From positions 848,001 through 912,000 of the forward strand of contig NZ_CP045403.1 of the NCBI RefSeq assembly GCF_009363695.1: DNA of 64,000 bases, read 5' to 3'. Under the pieces are notes generated by a model that saw only the letters and a list, made by a program, of their open reading frames with translations, did not search any database and was not told the origin of the DNA. This document shows, piece after piece, positions 50,972-60,600 of this stretch. Each line of letters opens with the position of its first letter. Within the stretch, counting starts at the first letter, position 1. The stretch comes from Bacillus sp. THAF10. Lineage in GTDB: Bacteria > Bacillota > Bacilli > Bacillales > Bacillaceae_I. Both the position numbers and the translations under genes were made by a program.

Positions 50972-51011
50972 ACAAAAAACCTCTTCCTACATAGATAAGA
51001 AGAGGTTTTTA
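50972..51011 (-). terminator. Terminator of the distal SAM riboswitch
   Basis: On the minus strand, AAAACCTCTTC/GAAGAGGTTTT with T-run. The left arm CTCTTCTTATC is complementary to the P1 3' strand GATAAGAAGAG of the distal aptamer, the expected antiterminator pairing. Confidence 0.9.
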
Positions 51012-51030
51012 GTCCGGGTGAACTTTTGCT

Positions 51031-51138
51031 CTTCTTATCTTTCAAGCGAATCGCTTGATGGAATTGGCACAGTGCTTATGCAAGCCTGTTGCCGAGGTTT
51101 CACAGGGCCGTTCCCTCCACCTCTCTGGATAAGAAAAA
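51031..51138 (-). promoter_or_regulatory. SAM-I (S-box) riboswitch, promoter-proximal copy
   Basis: A second complete S-box on the minus strand, nearly identical to the one at 50748-50857 (CTTATCCAGAGAGGTGGAGG, GAAACCTCGGCAACAGGC, ATTCCATCAAGCGATTCGCT). It has its own terminator. The two act in series on the metNPQ-M20 transcript. Confidence 0.95.
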
Positions 51139-51159
51139 AGTTTTATTTGATTGATGCTT

Positions 51160-51188
51160 AGTTTAGTATGGTTTTTTTTGAGTGTCAA
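51160..51188 (-). promoter_or_regulatory. Promoter of the met operon
   Basis: On the minus strand, TTGACA, a 17-base spacer and TAAACT, ending about 20 bases before the distal S-box. A vegetative sigma-A-type promoter is inferred. Confidence 0.7.
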
Positions 51189-51213
51189 TAGGTTTTTTTA
51201 CAATAAATGATTG

Positions 51214-51227
51214 TGTAAACGCTTACG
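51214..51227. promoter_or_regulatory. cre-like site
   Basis: TGTAAACGCTTACG fits the CcpA catabolite-response consensus at all but the last base. It lies 80 bases upstream of the 51308 gene and 26 bases upstream of the met promoter -35; which gene it affects is open. Confidence 0.45.
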
Positions 51228-51307
51228 TCCTTGCTGGGCTTATTATGAAAATATTTTGAAAAATGAAACCTATGGGTGTTCCAATTCGTCATATTTAATG
51301 GGGATAT

Positions 51308-51934
51308 ATGGCAAAGGAGAGAAGTGAGTTGAAGAAGTCTAGTATTGTAATTAGCATTAGTTTTCTAAGTTTTATTATGGTAGTGGTAGCATTAATTAAT
51401 ACATATAAAATCAATAAAGGCTATGCAGAGTACCATTCTGCAGCGGTACGGAATGATACCTCTCATTTTATAGCTAGCTTTGAAGATAACGATAGAATTT
51501 TTAAAGCTATTTTGAACGAGGGGACTCTTTCTCAAGAGCAACTCGCTCAGGTGAGAGAAAACGTCTATGTTCAAGTGCGATATTATGAGGATTACCACGG
51601 ACTGGCGGTCCACTTAGACCGTTATCAACATGATGCGTATTCGATTGCAAGTGCTGCGTTTTTAACAGAAGCCGTGTTCAACAGACAGCAGGGGCAACTT
51701 GAAATAAAAACTAGGATGGATGTGGACGATACCTTTGTTAAAAAGGTGGAAATGTTGGTCTTATTTAATAGTAACTGCATAAAAGAGCTTCATAGACGGA
51801 CACAGCATTTGGAGCTAAATGAGGAAGGCAGTGCTGAGATTAGCATCACAGATGATTTTTGGATTGATATTTTACGAGGATTAAATCGCTTATCTTATGA
51901 AAAGCAAAGTGATCTACAGATGCTACTAAATTAA
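51308..51934 (+). CDS. Single-pass membrane protein of unknown function
   Basis: 208 residues. One membrane helix (about 11-31) and a mainly helical outer domain with no motif I recognise (HSAAVRNDTSHFIASFEDN, DFWIDILRGLNRLSYEKQ). ATG 51308 follows AATGGGGAT; TTG 51329 has AAAGGAG and is an alternative. It precedes a lipoprotein gene by 14 bases, so the two form an operon. Confidence 0.65.
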   Translation: MAKERSELKKSSIVISISFLSFIMVVVALINTYKINKGYAEYHSAAVRNDTSHFIASFEDNDRIFKAILNEGTLSQEQLAQVRENVYVQVRYYEDYHGLAVHLDRYQHDAYSIASAAFLTEAVFNRQQGQLEIKTRMDVDDTFVKKVEMLVLFNSNCIKELHRRTQHLELNEEGSAEISITDDFWIDILRGLNRLSYEKQSDLQMLLN

Positions 51935-51948
51935 AGGGAGGTGCTTAG

Positions 51949-52740
51949 ATGAAGTGGATGCTCCTTATTTGTGTGTTTTTGGTAAGTGGTTGTAGCTATA
52001 ATATGAGTGTTGCGACGCTCAGTGAACAAGGAGAAATTGCAAAGTCTCATTTAGAAGGATTAGGCTATTCGATTGTTTCCTTTGAAGAGGAAGGGGAAAT
52101 AGAGTTTAAACGGAACTTTGTCAATGTGATGCCCAATGACCAATTGCTAAGTGTGCAATACGGGGAATTAGATGATTATTTGGATGAAGTGATGGCTACT
52201 GTTCACTTTTTAGTCAGTGGTCATCCGTTAGATGATCAATATAAAAAAGGGAAAAGTCATGCAACCGTATTTCTGATTGAGAACAAGGTTGTTGGTGGGT
52301 GGTCCTTTCCGTATTCGGATGAAGCGTTAGCAGGTGCACCATATTCACTGGATGGAAAAACGAGAGAAGAAGTTCATGGCAGCAATGAAAAGTGGCTGGC
52401 GAAAAAAGAGAACGCCCAAAAGCTTCAGCCAGTAAAGGTAGAGAAGCGCACAGACGCTGGGTATGAAACGGTGAAAATAGTGGAAGCGGCCACAGAACTT
52501 CAACGATTGGAAGATTTCTTTGCAAATAGGTTCGGGGAAAGTAAAGTGAAAGTGGAGATGGTAAGAGACCCTGACTATCGATTTCACATGAACGGCTCCA
52601 CCTATGCCTTGTGGGTTACCCCACTCGGCGATGGCATGGAGGTTGTAGTAGAGGGAGAAGCAAAGTATGCAAAGCTCTCAGAAGCTTCCGCAGCAGAGCT
52701 TTTTCCAATCATTACAGGGGAAAAATTCATTGCAGAATAA
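51949..52740 (+). CDS. Lipoprotein of unknown function
   Basis: 263 residues. Lipobox VSGC (about 12-15). The mature part is acidic and mixed alpha/beta: HLEGLGYSIVSFEEEGEIEF, VFLIENKVVGGWSFPYSDEA, YALWVTPLGDG. No catalytic motif seen. AAAGGGAGG ribosome site. It sits directly before a bidirectional terminator. Confidence 0.7.
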   Translation: MKWMLLICVFLVSGCSYNMSVATLSEQGEIAKSHLEGLGYSIVSFEEEGEIEFKRNFVNVMPNDQLLSVQYGELDDYLDEVMATVHFLVSGHPLDDQYKKGKSHATVFLIENKVVGGWSFPYSDEALAGAPYSLDGKTREEVHGSNEKWLAKKENAQKLQPVKVEKRTDAGYETVKIVEAATELQRLEDFFANRFGESKVKVEMVRDPDYRFHMNGSTYALWVTPLGDGMEVVVEGEAKYAKLSEASAAELFPIITGEKFIAE

Positions 52741-52778
52741 AAAAGCTCAAAGCCGCCAATATGGTGCTTTGAGCTTTT
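52741..52778. terminator. Bidirectional intrinsic terminator
   Basis: AAAAGCTCAAAGC/GCTTTGAGCTTTT, perfect 13-bp stem between convergent genes. Confidence 0.9.
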
Positions 52779-52784
52779 GCTTTT

Positions 52785-53522
52785 TTATAAACCTGCAGAA
52801 AGAAGTACTTTCCCTTCAGGCAATTCGTTTCCTTTTTGCGGCTCTAAGGTGATGGCAATGGTATCCCATTCCTTTACAGTTGTTTCATCGATGTTGTAAA
52901 GGACATACCCTTTTCCTTGGCTGTCGACGATAAAGTCACCAGCTGGTATTGGTGAGCCGTCTTTTAAGAGCCAAACCTGGTACACTTCAGTTCCTGAGAG
53001 TTCAGGAAGTTCTTCGGTGTGAACCATAACACTCAGTGCTTCCTCCTTCTGGTAGAGTGCGGCAAATCCGTTGGCACTGGTTTCTGATGGTTGCAGGTTT
53101 ACAATGCTATCTGGAGGTGTGATGTCCGGGGTTGCTGCAATGTCATCTTGGTTTTGCATCAGCAAATAGCCGTTTCCAAGTAAGGAAAGTAAAAGGGATG
53201 CAGCTAGTATTGTCGTTAGCCATGCTTTCTTTTGCGTTGGTGCTTTTGTTGCTGGTTCTGTTTTGTTTATCGGTGTAACAGATGTTGTAGTTTCAGTTTG
53301 ATCTTCTGCTGCAAAGACATTATCCAGTATTCGTTTCTTCATTTCTGGTGGTGGTGATGCCTGTTCAGACACAAGGGCAACATCTCCTAACAGTTCTTGA
53401 AGCTCCTGCAATTCTTCCTGACAATCAGGGCAAGTAGCTAAGTGTTGTTCAAATTCTTCTCTCTCTGTTTGGGAAAGGTGACCGTTGAAATAGTCGATTA
53501 TGTGATCACAATTCTTACTCAT
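52785..53522 (-). CDS. Zinc-binding anti-sigma factor (RskA-like)
   Basis: 245 residues. N-terminal zinc anti-sigma motif: His in EEFEQHLATCPDCQEEL with CxxC (about 32-35). One membrane helix (about 102-121). The C-terminal RskA-type outer domain has VYQVWLLKDGSPIPAGDF and DTIAITLEP. It holds the adjacent ECF sigma factor inactive at the membrane. It overlaps the sigma gene by four bases. Confidence 0.9.
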   Translation of the reverse strand: MSKNCDHIIDYFNGHLSQTEREEFEQHLATCPDCQEELQELQELLGDVALVSEQASPPPEMKKRILDNVFAAEDQTETTTSVTPINKTEPATKAPTQKKAWLTTILAASLLLSLLGNGYLLMQNQDDIAATPDITPPDSIVNLQPSETSANGFAALYQKEEALSVMVHTEELPELSGTEVYQVWLLKDGSPIPAGDFIVDSQGKGYVLYNIDETTVKEWDTIAITLEPQKGNELPEGKVLLSAGL

Positions 53523-54073
53523 ATGCTCCCCCTCCTATCTGCAAGCAGCGGTTTTAATTTCTTTAATGCCAGTCGTATTCGGCCCTTAACGGTACCGAGC
53601 GGTATGCCAGTGAGGTCCGCAATTTTTTGTTGAGTGTATCCTTTAAAATACATCAAATGCACCATCTTTCGTTGCTCATCTGAAAGGGTGGAAACCGCCT
53701 CTCGGATGACCGATTGTTCCTCTTTCCACTCTGTTTCTTTTTCCGTAGAATCAGTAGCTTGAAGATAAGGCTCGACATCCTCCATTGATGCATTTTGTGT
53801 ACGCTGATGCTTTCTTATAATATCCAAAGCCTTATTCCGGGCAATGGTGAACAACCAAGAACGGAATTTTCCTTTAGATTCGTCATAGATGCCTGTTCCT
53901 TGCCAGAGTTTGATAAACACATCCTGCATTGCTTCTTCGGCAATCTCATGATCATTGGTGATTTTTAATAGAAAGGAGTACAGGATTTTTTCGTAACGGT
54001 CGTACATTTCTTCTAAAGCGGTTTTGTCCTTTTGCCTTATCCGCTCATAAAGAAGAGTGTCCTTATTCTGCAT
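53519..54073 (-). CDS. ECF sigma factor (SigK-like)
   Basis: 184 residues. Region 2: EIAEEAMQDVFIKLWQGTG and FRSWLFTIARNKALD. Region 4: YTQQKIADLTGIPLGTVKGR. It pairs with an RskA-like anti-sigma gene, as in the SigK/RskA group. The start ATG follows AAAAGGAGAAC. Confidence 0.93.
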   Translation of the reverse strand: MQNKDTLLYERIRQKDKTALEEMYDRYEKILYSFLLKITNDHEIAEEAMQDVFIKLWQGTGIYDESKGKFRSWLFTIARNKALDIIRKHQRTQNASMEDVEPYLQATDSTEKETEWKEEQSVIREAVSTLSDEQRKMVHLMYFKGYTQQKIADLTGIPLGTVKGRIRLALKKLKPLLADRRGSI

Positions 54074-54154
54074 AGAGGTTCTCCTTTTTAGGTAGATTTC
54101 TTATTATTATATCTTTCTTTTATTGTTTAAAAGAAGAAATAAGGCTTTCTTATT

Positions 54155-54338
54155 AGCTGTTTTCGTAAACTTTGTTGCTACAGGTATAGACAAGACAATC
54201 CGTAATCAACGTTGCTGTCGTGCTCTTTTCGTGGAGGAAGATTGAAACATGTGGCAATTTTTCTTCGGATAAAGACTGGAAAAAGTCTTAAAGCCGACTT
54301 TTTCTTAGGTATTAGCAACAATCTTTTAGAAAAGAGCC
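54155..54338 (+). mobile_element. MITE-like element, 184 bp, copy 3
   Basis: Flanked by an exact 8-bp direct repeat TTCTTATT (54147-54154 and 54339-54346). Left end AGCTGTTTTCGTAAACTTTG, right end the complement of GGCTCTTTTCTAAAAGATTG, both continuing into TTGCTA. The interior hairpin GAAAAAGTC/GACTTTTTC is shared with copy 1. The same length as copy 1 supports a defined element. It fills most of the 390-base gap before glcT. Confidence 0.88.
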
Positions 54339-54463
54339 TTCTTATTTACATAACGCTGGAAAATGGATGATGGATCAGTATATAGCTGGAAATCACCTTA
54401 ACTTGACTAAGAATCCAACCTGACGTACCTTATATATATTGCAATAGGTGCATGGAGGAAATA

Positions 54464-55297
54464 ATGATTATGCGTGTAAAGAAAGTACTAAATAATAACG
54501 TCCTGATTGCCGCTCACCCTGAGTACAATGAGGTAATCCTCACTGGAAAAGGAATTGGCTTCGGCAAACGAACAGGAGAAGAAATTACCGAGGAGAATGC
54601 AGAGAAGTTTTTCGTTCTCCAGGATCAAAGTGAGCAGCAGCAATACAAGCAGCTTCTTAATTATGTTGACGAATCTTTTATTGGCCTTATGAATGAGTGT
54701 GTGGAGAGGATTGAACGCAGGTTTGATGTGAAGCTAAACGAGCACATTCATGTTGGTTTAACCGATCATCTTTATTTTGCGATTAAACGCATTCAACAGG
54801 GCCTTGATATAAAAAATCCATTCTTGACGGAAACAGAGCTCGCTTACCCGAAAGAGTATAGGGTGGCCCTAGAAATTGTCGAATGGTTAAATAAAGAACT
54901 GCAAATTTCTGTTCCAACAGGAGAGGTTGGATTTATCACGCTGCATATTCATAGTGCCCTGACAAACCGAGATCTCTCAGAGGTGAACAGGCACACGCAG
55001 CTGATTAGTCAGATGGTGGATGTGATTGAAGAGTCTTTGAAAATATCCATTGACCGAACGGATGTGAATTACCTGCGTCTAATCCGCCATTTTCATGCCT
55101 CCATCGAGCGGGTGCAAAAGGATCAAAACCGTCCAGAAAATCAAGAAGCACTCGCAAAAGTGTTGCAAGCAGAATATCCAGTGTGCTACAATCTTGCTTG
55201 GAAATTGATAAAAATTATGCAACAGAACTTACACAAGTCTGTGCCGGATGCGGAGGCAGTTTATCTGACCCTGCATTTGCAAAGGCTTGCAAAATAA
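54464..55297 (+). CDS. glcT: PtsGHI operon antiterminator (GlcT)
   Basis: 277 residues of the BglG/LicT type. N-terminal RNA-binding CAT domain (VKKVLNNNVLIAAH, EVILTGKGIGFGKR). Two PTS regulation domains follow with conserved His in GLTDHLYFAI, FITLHIHSA, LIRHFHASIERV and YLTLHLQRL. When glucose is taken up, it is dephosphorylated and binds the RAT hairpin before ptsG. ATG 54464 follows GGAGG by five bases. Confidence 0.93.
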   Translation: MIMRVKKVLNNNVLIAAHPEYNEVILTGKGIGFGKRTGEEITEENAEKFFVLQDQSEQQQYKQLLNYVDESFIGLMNECVERIERRFDVKLNEHIHVGLTDHLYFAIKRIQQGLDIKNPFLTETELAYPKEYRVALEIVEWLNKELQISVPTGEVGFITLHIHSALTNRDLSEVNRHTQLISQMVDVIEESLKISIDRTDVNYLRLIRHFHASIERVQKDQNRPENQEALAKVLQAEYPVCYNLAWKLIKIMQQNLHKSVPDAEAVYLTLHLQRLAK

Positions 55298-55316
55298 ATA
55301 AACCAACAGCATTTTT

Positions 55317-55345
55317 TCACGTGTTACTGGTAAAGCAGGCATGAG
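55317..55345 (+). promoter_or_regulatory. RAT sequence (ribonucleic antiterminator) before ptsG
   Basis: CACGTGTTACTGGTAAAGCA followed by GGCATGAG matches the GlcT target in ptsG leaders. It overlaps the left arm of the terminator, so protein binding keeps transcription going. Confidence 0.85.
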
Positions 55346-55430
55346 CGAAAGAAAGCGTAAACGAAATTGATAGAAGAAGTCTATCCTTTTTCGTGTACCT
55401 TTTCTTTTGACTCATGCCTATTTTTATTTT
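55337..55430 (+). terminator. ptsG leader terminator
   Basis: AGGCATGAG/CTCATGCCT closes a long hairpin with an inner GAAAGAAAG/CTTTTCTTTT-like stem, followed by ATTTTTATTTT. Confidence 0.85.
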
Positions 55431-55432
55431 AA

Positions 55433-55471
55433 GGCTGTGTTAAACACGGCTGTTTATTAACACAGTCTTTT
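55433..55471 (+). terminator. Second hairpin in the ptsG leader
   Basis: GGCTGTGTTAA/TTAACACAGTC stem (one G-T pair) and TTTT, 30 bases before the ptsG ATG. It could be a second terminator or a translation-affecting hairpin. Confidence 0.55.
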
Positions 55472-55504
55472 GCACAAGTTCTGCATACAAGAGGAGGAAA
55501 TAGA

Positions 55505-57523
55505 ATGTTTAAAAAATCGTTCGGGTTGCTGCAGCGCATTGGAAGAGCGTTGATGCTACCTGTTGCACTTTTACCAGCAGCTGGGATATTACTTGCTTTT
55601 GGTAATGCGATGCAAAACCCAAATATGACAAGCCGACTTGGCTTTTTAGAAGCAGATGGAATCGTGCTGCTCGCGCAAATTATGGAGCAGGCAGGTAGCA
55701 TTGTATTTGCCAATCTGCCATTATTGTTTGCCATTGGGGTAGCCATTGGTCTTGCTGGAGGAGACGGAGTTGCCGGGCTTGCAGCTATGATTGGGTATTT
55801 AATCATGAACGTGACAATGAGTGTCATCAGTGGAGTTACTGCTGACCAGGTAGGCTCAGATCCTGCTCTTGCTAATGTATTAGGGATACCAACGCTTCAA
55901 ACCGGAGTTTTTGGAGGAATTATTGCCGGCGTACTTGGGGCGTATATGTACAACAAATTTTATAATATTGAATTGCCATCTTACTTAGGTTTTTTTGCTG
56001 GAAAGCGTTTTGTTCCAATCATTACGGCGGCATCAGCACTTATATTAGGAATTGTCATGAACTTTGTGTGGCCGTTTGCACAGGAAGGACTTAACAGTTT
56101 CTCTTACTTTATGACGGAATCCAATCGGACGCTGGCAGCATTTATTTTTGGAGTGATCGAACGTGGCCTGATTCCGTTTGGACTTCATCATATTTTCTAC
56201 TCTCCGTTTTGGTTTGAGTTTGGCTCTTACACAAATGAAGCAGGAGAAATGGTTCGAGGAGATCAACGAATTTTTATGGAGCAGGTGAAGGATGGTGCAG
56301 AGCTAACTGCGGGGACCTTTATGACTGGTAAATTCCCATTCATGATGTTTGGATTACCTGCAGCTGCGTTAGCAATCTATCATTGTGCTCGTCCAGAAAA
56401 CAAGAAGTATGTAGCCGGAATCATGGGTTCTGCAGCATTAACTTCCTTCTTAACTGGTATCACAGAGCCACTTGAGTTCAGCTTTTTATTCGTGGCACCG
56501 ATCCTGTTTGCGATACATGCTGTGTTTGCAGGATTCTCGTTTATGGTCATGCATATTTTAGATGTGAAAATTGGAATGACCTTCTCCGGTGGAGTGATTG
56601 ATTACATTTTGTTTGGTGTATTACCAAATGCAACTCCTTGGTGGCTAGTGATTCCTGTTGGACTAGTATTCTCTGTAATTTACTATTTCGGCTTTCGTTT
56701 TGCGATTAAAAAGTTCAATTTAATGACACCAGGTCGTGAAGAAAAAAACACAGACGATGAAGAAGTTGCTGGAAGTGTGGATGAACTGCCATACGGTGTG
56801 TTAGAAGCATTAGGTGGAAGAGAAAACTTAGATAATCTTGATGCTTGTATTACTCGTTTGCGTGTAAGTGTCAAAGATGTCGGTCAGGTAGACAAAGAAC
56901 GCTTGAAAAAGCTTGGCGCAGCAGGTGTCATGCAAATCGACCGTAATATCCAGGCGATTTTTGGCCCTCGTTCTGAAACGATTAAAGGACAGATTCAGGA
57001 TATTCTTAGTGGGAAAACGCCAGCCAAAAGTGAAGTGGCCGCAGCGACAGAAGCAGCGCCTGTATCAAGTGGTAAGCTGAATGTTGCTATGCCAATGACT
57101 GGGAAACTTTTACCGATTTCAGAAGTACCTGATAAAATCTTTTCGCAAAAAATGATGGGAGATGGCTTTGCAATTGAGCCTTCTGATGGAAAAGTCGTTG
57201 CTCCTGTAGCGGGAAAAATCGTCAATCTGTTTCCAACAAAGCATGCGATAGGACTTGAAACAGAGGATGGCCGTGAAGTGCTAGTACACGTAGGCATTGA
57301 TACGGTAAATTTAAAAGGAAAAGGCTTTGAAGCCCTAGTTGCCCAAGGCGATATCGTTGAACAGGGGCAAACCTTGTTACATGTTGATTTACGGATTGTA
57401 GCACAAGAAGCAACATCCATTATTACGCCAATTATTTTTACTAACTTGGCTGCTGGTGAAGCGGTAGAGATTAAAGATGGTAGTGTGCGTGCTGGGGATA
57501 AAGGGTACGTTACAATAAAATAG
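55505..57523 (+). CDS. ptsG: PTS glucose-specific EIICBA component
   Basis: 672 residues in the order IIC-IIB-IIA. The membrane IIC domain opens [20 protein letters not shown] and includes [12 protein letters not shown]. The IIB phosphorylation site is Cys448 in [10 protein letters not shown]. The IIA active His is H595 in [16 protein letters not shown]. It imports and phosphorylates glucose. No ptsHI genes follow, so they lie elsewhere. Confidence 0.95.
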   Translation: MFKKSFGLLQRIGRALMLPVALLPAAGILLAFGNAMQNPNMTSRLGFLEADGIVLLAQIMEQAGSIVFANLPLLFAIGVAIGLAGGDGVAGLAAMIGYLIMNVTMSVISGVTADQVGSDPALANVLGIPTLQTGVFGGIIAGVLGAYMYNKFYNIELPSYLGFFAGKRFVPIITAASALILGIVMNFVWPFAQEGLNSFSYFMTESNRTLAAFIFGVIERGLIPFGLHHIFYSPFWFEFGSYTNEAGEMVRGDQRIFMEQVKDGAELTAGTFMTGKFPFMMFGLPAAALAIYHCARPENKKYVAGIMGSAALTSFLTGITEPLEFSFLFVAPILFAIHAVFAGFSFMVMHILDVKIGMTFSGGVIDYILFGVLPNATPWWLVIPVGLVFSVIYYFGFRFAIKKFNLMTPGREEKNTDDEEVAGSVDELPYGVLEALGGRENLDNLDACITRLRVSVKDVGQVDKERLKKLGAAGVMQIDRNIQAIFGPRSETIKGQIQDILSGKTPAKSEVAAATEAAPVSSGKLNVAMPMTGKLLPISEVPDKIFSQKMMGDGFAIEPSDGKVVAPVAGKIVNLFPTKHAIGLETEDGREVLVHVGIDTVNLKGKGFEALVAQGDIVEQGQTLLHVDLRIVAQEATSIITPIIFTNLAAGEAVEIKDGSVRAGDKGYVTIK

Positions 57524-57536
57524 TTCACAAACAATA

Positions 57537-57574
57537 AAAGACCGTTTAGCTGTCAAATGCTGAACGGTCTTTCT
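57537..57574 (+). terminator. Intrinsic terminator of ptsG
   Basis: AAAGACCGTTTAGC/GCTGAACGGTCTTT stem (one wobble), 8-base loop. Confidence 0.85.
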
Positions 57575-57587
57575 ATATATTCCTGCA

Positions 57588-57659
57588 TTTACATTTTACG
57601 TTAAAAAGCAACATATTTTTACATGTCCTTTATATTTCATTAACAATCCTCCCTTAACA
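57588..57659 (+). promoter_or_regulatory. Possible PhoP (Pho box) repeats
   Basis: TTTACA at 57588 and 57618 and TTAACA at 57640 and 57654 fit the TT(A/T)ACA half-box. Only 57618 and 57640 are in 11-bp phase (22 apart). It lies just upstream of a phosphoesterase gene, which would suit phosphate control. Weak evidence. Confidence 0.3.
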
Positions 57660-57695
57660 TTAAAATTGTCAGATAAAAACAAAGGGAGTGCGGGA

Positions 57696-60600
57696 ATGCA
57701 AATGAATCTCAAAATTTCATTAAGAAAGCTGTTAGTTATTTGGATGTGTTTTATCATTTTAGTTCCCAGTTATCATGCTGAGGGACCAGTTCTGGTTAGT
57801 GCAGAAGAAGCTGAGGAAGAAACTGTTCCATCGGTAGAGCTTGTGCCAGATGAGGAAAGTGAAGAAAGTGAGACCACAGTGGAACCAGAAAATGAATCCA
57901 CAGTGGAATCAAAAAATGAAACCACAGTCCAACCAGAAAATGAATCCACAGTCGAATCAGAAAATGAAACCACTGTAGCTCCAGAAAATGAAACAAATTC
58001 TGTGCAGTCCCCAAAAGAAGAAACATCTGAAGAAAAAGAGTTGGAAGATTCCCCATCAGAAGAACTTCCTGAATCTGAGTTGGAGATGAATCCACCTGCT
58101 AATGAACAAAACTCAGAAACCGAAAAAGAACAAACGGAAAAGAGTAGTAATACAGAAGAAACTTATAGTGAGCTGCCATTGCTCATAACAGAACTGAGCC
58201 CAAACTCTAAAGGTGGGGGCACCGATTTTTATGAGTTTTTTGAAGTCTATAACAATACAAATCAGCCTATGAATCTTGGAAGCTATTCCTTTTTTTATAA
58301 ATATACTGATAGTGGAAATGAGCTTGCTTTTCAAGTACCTATGGTTGAATTAGAACCGCAAGAAACTATTGTGTTATGGTTTAACGTCGGAAAGTTGGCA
58401 TTGGAGGATTTTAACCAGAATTTTGGTGCGAATCTGTCTGAGGATGAAGTTGTAGCCTTCACCGATGTTTTCCCAGGTTTTGCGAATGGGGGAAATCGTG
58501 CTTTAGTTGTAAAAAATCAGCAAGGACAGGACATCGTATCTGCTAGTTATCTTGGTACGGAAAACGATAATAATGGAAATGGAATAAACTATATCTATCC
58601 TGAACCTGAAACAGGAACAGACATGAAAAAACTTGAAGTGCTTGCTGCTCCTACCCCAGGTGCAATCAAAAATGAACAGGTACCAACGTTGCCCCTAGAG
58701 GTGGAAGAAGAGCAAGAAGATATAGAAGCACCAGTCATTACACACAAGGAAGTAACATCAGGAACTGCTTTTACTCCTGTAAAAATAGAGGCAAGTGTTA
58801 CGGATAACATAGCTGTAAATGCTGTCACTCTTTACTACAAAACAATGGAAGAAGAGACATTTCGTTCCGTTGTAATGAATCGAGATGGAAACAATGAAGG
58901 AACATATTCAGGAGAAATCCCTGCGGCAGATGTGCAAAGTTCCATTTCCTACTACATAGAAGCTTCAGATGGGAAAAATGTTAGTAAAACAGAAGAATAT
59001 CTTATTGATATCGCGAAAGAAGAAGTAGATTTTCAATCTCTGCCTCCATTTTTGGTGACAGAAGTGGTACCAGATTCTACGAATGTTGGATCAGCGGATG
59101 GCTATGAATTTATTGAAATCTACAATAACACCGACAAGGACATTAATTTTAAGAATTACAAGATACAGTACCGTTATGGAGCTGAAAGTGCTACGGATGT
59201 TATTTGGCCCTCCATTCCAGATGATGTAGTCATTCCTTCAAAAAAGACGCTTGTGTTTTGGATTATTAATAATCAAAATCAAGAACAAACGGTAGCGGAT
59301 TTTAATGCGAATTATGGCGTCAATTTAGTGGAAAATCAGGAAATTGTAAGGATTAATAGTGATGGTATGGCAAATGCGGCCATGAGAGGACTTGTTGTTG
59401 CTACCAATGCGAAACAGGAGCTCGCAGTTGCCTATTACAATGATGTCACGAATGTGAAAGATACAGCATCGGATAAAGCTATTCTCTATAAATACCCTAC
59501 AGACGGATCTACTCAGATGCTGAAAATTAGTGCTGCAGAAAAAGCTGCTTCACCAGGAGCAGTGGAAGGACATCAAGTTCCAAAAGAGGCAGTAAAGTTA
59601 GAAGAAGATACCGTTTTGCCAACCTATGAAAACCTTACATCTACAACAGTAGTGGATCAAACAGAGGATATTAAGCTAGTTTTTGATGCATCAGACAATA
59701 ATGAGGTAAAAACAGTTCGGGTCTTTTATCGTACCAATGACCAGGAAGAATTTTCTCAAGCAATTCTTCCAAAGGATTACAACGATCTACTCTATCACTA
59801 CACTATTTTTTCACCTGATATTATTGCAAAGGAATATGTAGAATATTATGTGGAAGTATCAGATGGCTGGAATGTCGTGAAAAGTGAAACGTATAAAATT
59901 GACGTAACAACAGAGCTAGATTTTTCTAGCTTACGTTTAAACGTCAAGGATGGGGACATTTTAAACGGAAACAAAACAATTAAAGGCACATCTAGTGTGG
60001 ATGCACCAGAAAAAGTTAAGCTTTTTATTAATCAAAATGAAGTAGGCCAAACGTTTTCAAGCGTCGAGCATACCGCCTATTTTGCTTTTGAGGTCAGTGG
60101 AATTAATACGTACTTTCAAAATGGGGTGACCATTGGGGATGAAGTTCTTCAAATTTTTGATGATTGGATTAATGAATGGCAAACGGTTACTGTTCCCATA
60201 AATCCTGACCGTCTGCCTTTAGGAGAAAATACTTTCACCATTAGAGCAGGAACTAAAGCTTCCCCGTTTGATTTGGAGTCAACGGATAACCGCGATGACT
60301 TTAATTTGCGCAATGTACGACTTGTGCTAGCAGATGGCACCATTGTTAGAGATCAAGAAAAAAACGACCCCACCAAAGTATATGACATGGGAAATGATGG
60401 CACCTATCGCATCCATGAAGATTTTACTTTTTCCATAACGGAAGAGCTAGCACCTTCCAAATCTTACAAATGGGATACGACAACTGTCCCTGATGGAGAG
60501 CACACTGTAAAAGTTGTTGATACAGACGAAGAGGTGACATCTAGAGTTATTGTGGATAACACAGCGCCTTCCATCTCCACTTCAATCGAAGAAGGAAAGG

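Noticed and set aside
57773..57973. Ser/Phe-rich minus-strand frame opposite the giant surface protein
   Set aside because: It mirrors the Glu/Thr-rich low-complexity repeat of the plus-strand gene and lacks a ribosome site.
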